Both the position numbers and the translations under genes were made by a program. From positions 1 through 8,467 of the forward strand of contig JAQXFM010000316.1 of the NCBI GenBank assembly GCA_029250305.1: a stretch of DNA of 8,467 bases, given 5' to 3'. Below are positions 4,861 through 8,467 of the stretch, one piece after another. The stretch is from Candidatus Poseidoniaceae archaeon (GTDB lineage: Archaea > Thermoplasmatota > Poseidoniia > Poseidoniales > Poseidoniaceae). Positions within the stretch are counted from its first letter, which is position 1; each line of letters opens with the position of its first letter. The notes beneath the pieces were generated by a model. The model had not been told where the DNA came from and searched no databases. It worked only from the letters and a program-made list of their open reading frames with translations.

Positions 4861-6459
4861 ATGGGTCCACACCATGCACGTGCTGGTTTGCTTGTTTTAT
4901 TGATGTTCACAGCCCTATTTGCAGGGTGCATGGGTGAAAACAGCGGCGAAGGTTTGCCTGACGGAAGTGACCTCACCGTCACACCTGAAGTCATACCTGG
5001 TGGCGAATGGACAACCATTGTGCTCTCCGCTTCAAGAGACATGAGCGTTTTCATTCCTTACTTCGTTCAGGACCCGGGTTCAATGCGCGCACAAAACAGC
5101 ACCGTGCTCGACTTCAACAAGGGCGATTCAATCAGCGTCACCGTTTTATTCCCACCTCGAAACAGTGACGTTGTCATGCTCTTAGGCGACTACGGGCGCA
5201 GTGATTGGCCAATCCGGGCTGCCGATGAATCTTGGACTGACTGGAACATGGCTCGAGCGAGTGGTTCCGCAGTCAGCGTTGTGCCAAATGAAGATGAAGG
5301 TGGCGAATGGGTATGGGTTCAATCAAGTGAAGACCGGGGTGGAGAAGTGGTGGTCAAGGAAATGACCACCGTTCGAGCTCAGCGTGCAGACTTAACCGCT
5401 GAAAATGGCGTGAACGCAAGCGGTGGCTGGTTGAACGGCCGGGATGTGTATGAATGGGTCGATTTCATCACCGACGAAACACCTGATCCACTTGACCCTG
5501 CAGACGGTGCCGTCGGGTTCTTGGACCGATGGATTGGCAACGGAAACCCAGGTTATGAAGATGCAATCACTTACTTTGAAGGCGTCATGGTTGGATATGG
5601 ATTGGATGTTCAAGTCCATCGTTTCCAATCTGGAACCCTCTGGGCAGTCAACATCTGTGCGTACAAAGAAGGGAGCGTCTACCCAGATGAGTGGCTTGTC
5701 TTTGGTGCTCACTTCGACGTTGCCCCCTATGCAACACCCCCAACCGCCATTATCCCGGGCACTGAACAACAGGGCTACGGTACACGAACTGGAGCATATG
5801 ACAATGCTGCTGGCTCCTCAATGGTTCTCTCCACCGCAAAGGTCCTTGCTGATTTCGACGCACGGAGAACGATGGTGTTCTGCTTATGGTCTTCCGAAGA
5901 AGAAGGACTGTGGGGGTCAAGTGCGTTTGCTGGCGACCTTCCCGATGGAGTCACGGTAAGCAATTACCTCAACCTCGATATGGCTGGAATTAACTATCCA
6001 GGAGATTATGCGCTCTCTGTATACCTTGGGCCAGACGGTACTGGTGATGTTGTTGACCAGAAAGGCATGTACTACCTAGCAGAGTGGATCGGTGCCGACG
6101 CTTTCGATCTCGCCTACCAAATTGAGCGTGGGCGTGAAGAGTGGGCTGCTGGTGGTGAAAGCCCTCTATGGCAAAACAACTACGAAGACGTTGTTGCAAT
6201 CTACGAGAGCCCCACGGCTCGCAGCGACCACGATTCATTCCAACAAATCGGTGTAGCTACCCTCGGATGGAATGGCGTCGTAGATGGCTACCCTTGCTAT
6301 CACAAGACATGTGATAAATTGTCTGAAATGGAAGAGTACATGACCACCGACAATGCGACTGGTGAAGCAAACCTCGTTCATTCATGGGACATTGTCACAT
6401 GGTGGGCAGTCTATGCATTCCTCCACATGGATCAGACGCCGGTACCAAATGAACTGTGA
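4861..6459 (+). CDS. secreted lipoprotein zinc peptidase, M28 family
   Basis: This 532-aa protein starts with a lipoprotein signal peptide: hydrophobic core about 9-21 and lipobox L19-F-A-G-C23, so Cys23 should be lipidated outside the membrane. Residues about 35-200 form a beta-rich N-terminal region of unknown family. The catalytic M28 domain spans about 225-525 and has every co-catalytic zinc site: H284-F-D286, D314 in G-A-Y-D-N-A-A-G, E346 (general base) and E347 in S-S-E-E-E-G-L-W-G-S, D373 in N-L-D-M-A-G, and H457 in S-D-H-D-S-F. A Y480-H-K-T-C-D485 segment near the end matches the family's Y-H-T-x-x-D region; C479 and C484 may form a disulfide. Family members are mostly aminopeptidases or carboxypeptidases, so the likely role is trimming extracellular peptides for uptake; exact specificity is not readable. 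It ends 3 nt from the convergent SCO gene. Confidence 0.93.
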   Translation: MGPHHARAGLLVLLMFTALFAGCMGENSGEGLPDGSDLTVTPEVIPGGEWTTIVLSASRDMSVFIPYFVQDPGSMRAQNSTVLDFNKGDSISVTVLFPPRNSDVVMLLGDYGRSDWPIRAADESWTDWNMARASGSAVSVVPNEDEGGEWVWVQSSEDRGGEVVVKEMTTVRAQRADLTAENGVNASGGWLNGRDVYEWVDFITDETPDPLDPADGAVGFLDRWIGNGNPGYEDAITYFEGVMVGYGLDVQVHRFQSGTLWAVNICAYKEGSVYPDEWLVFGAHFDVAPYATPPTAIIPGTEQQGYGTRTGAYDNAAGSSMVLSTAKVLADFDARRTMVFCLWSSEEEGLWGSSAFAGDLPDGVTVSNYLNLDMAGINYPGDYALSVYLGPDGTGDVVDQKGMYYLAEWIGADAFDLAYQIERGREEWAAGGESPLWQNNYEDVVAIYESPTARSDHDSFQQIGVATLGWNGVVDGYPCYHKTCDKLSEMEEYMTTDNATGEANLVHSWDIVTWWAVYAFLHMDQTPVPNEL

Positions 6460-6462
6460 AGC

Positions 6463-7227
6463 TCAGGAGTTCTTGCTGGCTTCAATCAGCATTCGAACGT
6501 CTTCAAGCACGAGTTCAGGGAACCAATCGTTGTCGCCCCACCAGACTTGTTGAAGTCCGTTATGGTCAATCAGAACGGTGCCTGTGCTGTGATTGACACT
6601 GTATGCATCGGGGTGGTGTCGCCCACCAGTCGTGGTGTTTGTTTCATCAGAAGTTTCGTTTGAAGAGGTGCCATTCGATTCATCGGTCGTGTCGTCGTTT
6701 GTCTCATTAGAGGATTGATTCTCATTTGATACATCCGATGGTGCATCTTCAATCCAAAGGCCAACGCCGAAGTTCACCCAAACATCGGTGATTGCTTTCA
6801 ATTCTGATTCGTCATCAACATCGTTGATGGAAAGATGCGTCCAATCCGTACCGCGGCTGTCTTTCCAGGACAGCATTGTAGCTGGATCGTCGCGCCATGG
6901 ATCGACGGTGACGGTGATGAATTCCGTCGAACTGTGTTCTTCTGGCGTTAATTGACTGGAGGTCCATCGAAGGTTTTCAGTGACAATGGGGCAAATGTCG
7001 ATGCAGTTTGTGAAAAGGAACGCAATCACGACGACTTTGCCCTCTGTCTCTTCTTCAAAATTCCATGCATCGCCAGTTGCATTGAACAGTGTAAAATTAT
7101 CCACCTTGACTACTGGATCGATCGCTTCGCCGTGGTAAGGTGACTCGGTTGTGAAGGATTCTGGTGCAAAGCAACCTGACAACATAAGGGAGGCAGCCAA
7201 AAACAAAGCAGTCGCTAATCTATTCAT
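6463..7227 (-). CDS. SCO1/SenC-family copper/thiol-redox lipoprotein
   Basis: This 254-aa protein has a lipoprotein signal peptide (MNRLATALFLAASLMLSGC, lipobox Cys19) and a thioredoxin-fold SCO domain. The SCO signature is complete: C75-I-D-I-C79-P after the V-V-V-I-A-F-L-F-T-N strand, T107-V-D-P-W-R-D-D-P (the family's V-D-P-x-R-D-T-P), and His213 before T-G-T-V-L-I-D, the third copper ligand. SCO proteins deliver copper to the CuA site of cytochrome c oxidase or act as thiol-disulfide reductases outside the membrane. Between the core and the His strand there is an unusual Asn/Ser/Thr/Asp/Glu-rich insert (about 165-201) with five N-x-S/T sequons. The ATG at 7227 is chosen because it puts the signal peptide at the N-terminus and has AGGTGA four bases before it; the longer frame to 7314 overlaps the upstream gene. 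It is 10 nt downstream of the LVIVD gene, surely the same operon. Confidence 0.92.
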   Translation of the reverse strand: MNRLATALFLAASLMLSGCFAPESFTTESPYHGEAIDPVVKVDNFTLFNATGDAWNFEEETEGKVVVIAFLFTNCIDICPIVTENLRWTSSQLTPEEHSSTEFITVTVDPWRDDPATMLSWKDSRGTDWTHLSINDVDDESELKAITDVWVNFGVGLWIEDAPSDVSNENQSSNETNDDTTDESNGTSSNETSDETNTTTGGRHHPDAYSVNHSTGTVLIDHNGLQQVWWGDNDWFPELVLEDVRMLIEASKNS

Positions 7228-7231
7228 TGAT

Positions 7232-7237
7232 TCACCT
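7232..7237 (-). promoter_or_regulatory. Shine-Dalgarno site for the SCO gene
   Basis: AGGTGA on the minus strand follows directly after the stop codon of the LVIVD gene and precedes the SCO ATG by 4 nt. It decides the SCO start and supports coupled translation of the two genes. Confidence 0.65.
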
Positions 7238-8467
7238 TCAAACAGCAGTGCCAAGATACGGGAGATCGGCCTCAAGTTGCACGATGTAGAGGCCTGTTGA
7301 AATGCATGAGGCATAGGTCAACCCATTGTGGTGTTCAACCGCCCATAGGAATGGCACCCAGCCAAAGTCATAGAATTGAGATTGGAGTTCTTCGCCATCT
7401 GCGCCGTGGGGGAGGTACCAGCCAACGGTGGCTTCGAAGTTGGTTGCTCTTCGATCATCTGGATTCGTTGGAGCCACAAGGGTTTCCACATCGATGATCC
7501 ACAATCCAGCGTGATAGTGAGAGATGTACAAGCGACCATCCCAGCCACCTCCATGGCTTTGATCGGTTGTGTCATCGGTTTCAAAATACGCACTGTCGAG
7601 GTTATGTGGAGAGAACAACAACCACTCACCATCATCAGGGAAGGCTTCACAATCTTCACCATAACAGTGGTCTTCACCATACGGTATTTCCCAGTCACGA
7701 ATCAATTTTGGTTGGAATTTGAATTGGCCATCTTCCATGGTATAATCAGTGGTGTCAATGAGGTAGATGATGCCGGTACCGACGTTTGTCGAAAGCACTT
7801 CAACAGCGGCTGTAACCATGTGAACGGGTTCGTCGGAGTAGCCTACGTGTGAGAGGTCAACCATGGTTGGGAAGGGTTCTGCATAGTGGATGTACGAGAC
7901 ACGTCCGCCATTTTCATTGCCAGTGGTTCCGCTGTCGGGTTGGCCATCTCCATCCATGTCGAGGAAATCCATCCACAATCCGACTTCTTCAGCTCGCCAT
8001 CGACATTGGACTGGATTGCCTTGGCCGGTTTTGCAAAGGGTTGCGTGAATAAGGTACTCTTCTGGAGAGTTGACTGGGTGTGGGACATCGGTCACGTCAC
8101 CAATTCTCAGTCCTGCTTCCCAATAACTCCCGTAGATGAACGTGTGGCCATACCTTGGGTCGTTTGGATCTTCACCCGGCCAGAGTTGAACCGTCATGTC
8201 GTGAATGTAAATCCAGCCACCCCGGGTTGTTTCCCATGCAACTTCGTATTCGCCCACTTTGATGATGGTGTGGCCAAGACCAGAGGCTGGAACGCCCGGG
8301 AGATTGCGTGATGCTGAACCGTCGAGGTTGAGGTGGGCAATTGTAACGCCGCCACACGCTTCGCCAATTGCGTCTTCACATTGCTGATAGTCTGGGTTCG
8401 CCACAAACATGTACCACTCGCCATCAATCATCTGAGTGTAGAGGTTGTGTGGCCCAGTTGGGTGGTC
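7238..8467 (-). CDS. LVIVD-repeat beta-propeller surface protein, 5' end outside window
   Basis: The frame is open to the window edge, so 409 C-terminal residues are seen and the N-terminus, with any signal peptide, is missing; an internal ATG at 8431 is not the true start because conserved-looking sequence continues before it. Repeated blade motifs of the LVIVD type (aromatic/small, then G-L-x-I-x-D-V) are visible: W116-E-A-G-L-R-I-G-D-V, H317-Y-H-A-G-L-W-I-I-D-V and S390-T-G-L-Y-I-V-Q-L. A P-H-N-L motif occurs twice (6-9 and 287-290). A D170-M-D-G-D-G-Q-P-D178 loop matches the DxDxDGxxD calcium-binding pattern of extracellular proteins. LVIVD proteins are mostly secreted or cell-surface proteins of unknown biochemical role. 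It precedes the SCO gene by 10 nt. Cys pairs (C30/C38, C145/C155, C268/C273) could form disulfides, in keeping with an external location. Confidence 0.82.
   Translation of the reverse strand, partial: DHPTGPHNLYTQMIDGEWYMFVANPDYQQCEDAIGEACGGVTIAHLNLDGSASRNLPGVPASGLGHTIIKVGEYEVAWETTRGGWIYIHDMTVQLWPGEDPNDPRYGHTFIYGSYWEAGLRIGDVTDVPHPVNSPEEYLIHATLCKTGQGNPVQCRWRAEEVGLWMDFLDMDGDGQPDSGTTGNENGGRVSYIHYAEPFPTMVDLSHVGYSDEPVHMVTAAVEVLSTNVGTGIIYLIDTTDYTMEDGQFKFQPKLIRDWEIPYGEDHCYGEDCEAFPDDGEWLLFSPHNLDSAYFETDDTTDQSHGGGWDGRLYISHYHAGLWIIDVETLVAPTNPDDRRATNFEATVGWYLPHGADGEELQSQFYDFGWVPFLWAVEHHNGLTYASCISTGLYIVQLEADLPYLGTAV

Noticed and set aside
5444..5959. 171-codon frame inside the M28 peptidase gene
   Set aside because: All zinc ligands and family motifs are in the other frame; this one is a low-information shadow.
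6463..7314. Start at 7314 for the SCO gene
   Set aside because: It adds 29 residues before an otherwise perfect lipoprotein signal peptide and overlaps the upstream gene; the ATG at 7227 has a proper ribosome-binding site.
7238..8431. ATG at 8431 as the true start of the LVIVD protein
   Set aside because: The frame stays open to the window edge, and the preceding residues contain a P-H-N-L motif repeated later in the protein, so the gene is cut by the window.

Overview
The window looks like chromosomal sequence from a planktonic archaeon, most plausibly a marine Thermoplasmatota (Marine Group II/III, 'Ca. Poseidoniia') genome. This is inferred from several features: a tRNA 3' end with no encoded CCA, short AT-rich TATA-like boxes close to start codons, lipobox-bearing secreted proteins rich in acidic residues and N-x-S/T sequons, and very dense gene packing. 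No phylogenetic marker lies in the window, so the assignment is moderate. I see no IS element, integrase, CRISPR array or phage gene.

Layout: (1) Bases 1-33 are the 3' end of a tRNA. (2) 150-470 (+) encodes a small, very Arg-rich protein. (3) 471-2660 (-) is a compact four-gene run. It begins with a four-TM membrane protein, then a UPF0145/YbjQ protein, a second UPF0145 domain fused to an N-terminal membrane anchor, and a two-TM membrane protein. The two middle genes overlap. (4) 2772-3895 (+) holds a short-chain dehydrogenase/reductase and an unrecognised 132-aa protein. (5) 3902-4711 (-) is a dimethylarginine dimethylaminohydrolase (DDAH)-like amidinohydrolase. It diverges from (6) 4861-6459 (+), a secreted lipoprotein M28 zinc peptidase; a perfect-armed palindrome and a TATA-like box lie between them. 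(7) 6463-8467 (-) is an operon of an LVIVD-repeat propeller protein (5' end outside the window) followed by a SCO1/SenC-type copper/redox lipoprotein.

The genes divide into three probable working groups. The UPF0145 operon looks like a membrane-associated complex of unknown function and is the best candidate for something undescribed. The DDAH/M28 divergent pair fits a heterotrophic lifestyle: peptides cleaved outside the cell, modified arginine handled inside. The LVIVD-SCO pair is likely a cell-surface module linked to copper delivery or thiol redox for the respiratory chain. Coding density is very high: three convergent gene pairs end 0, 6 and 3 nt apart, and no gene-free stretch reaches 300 bases.
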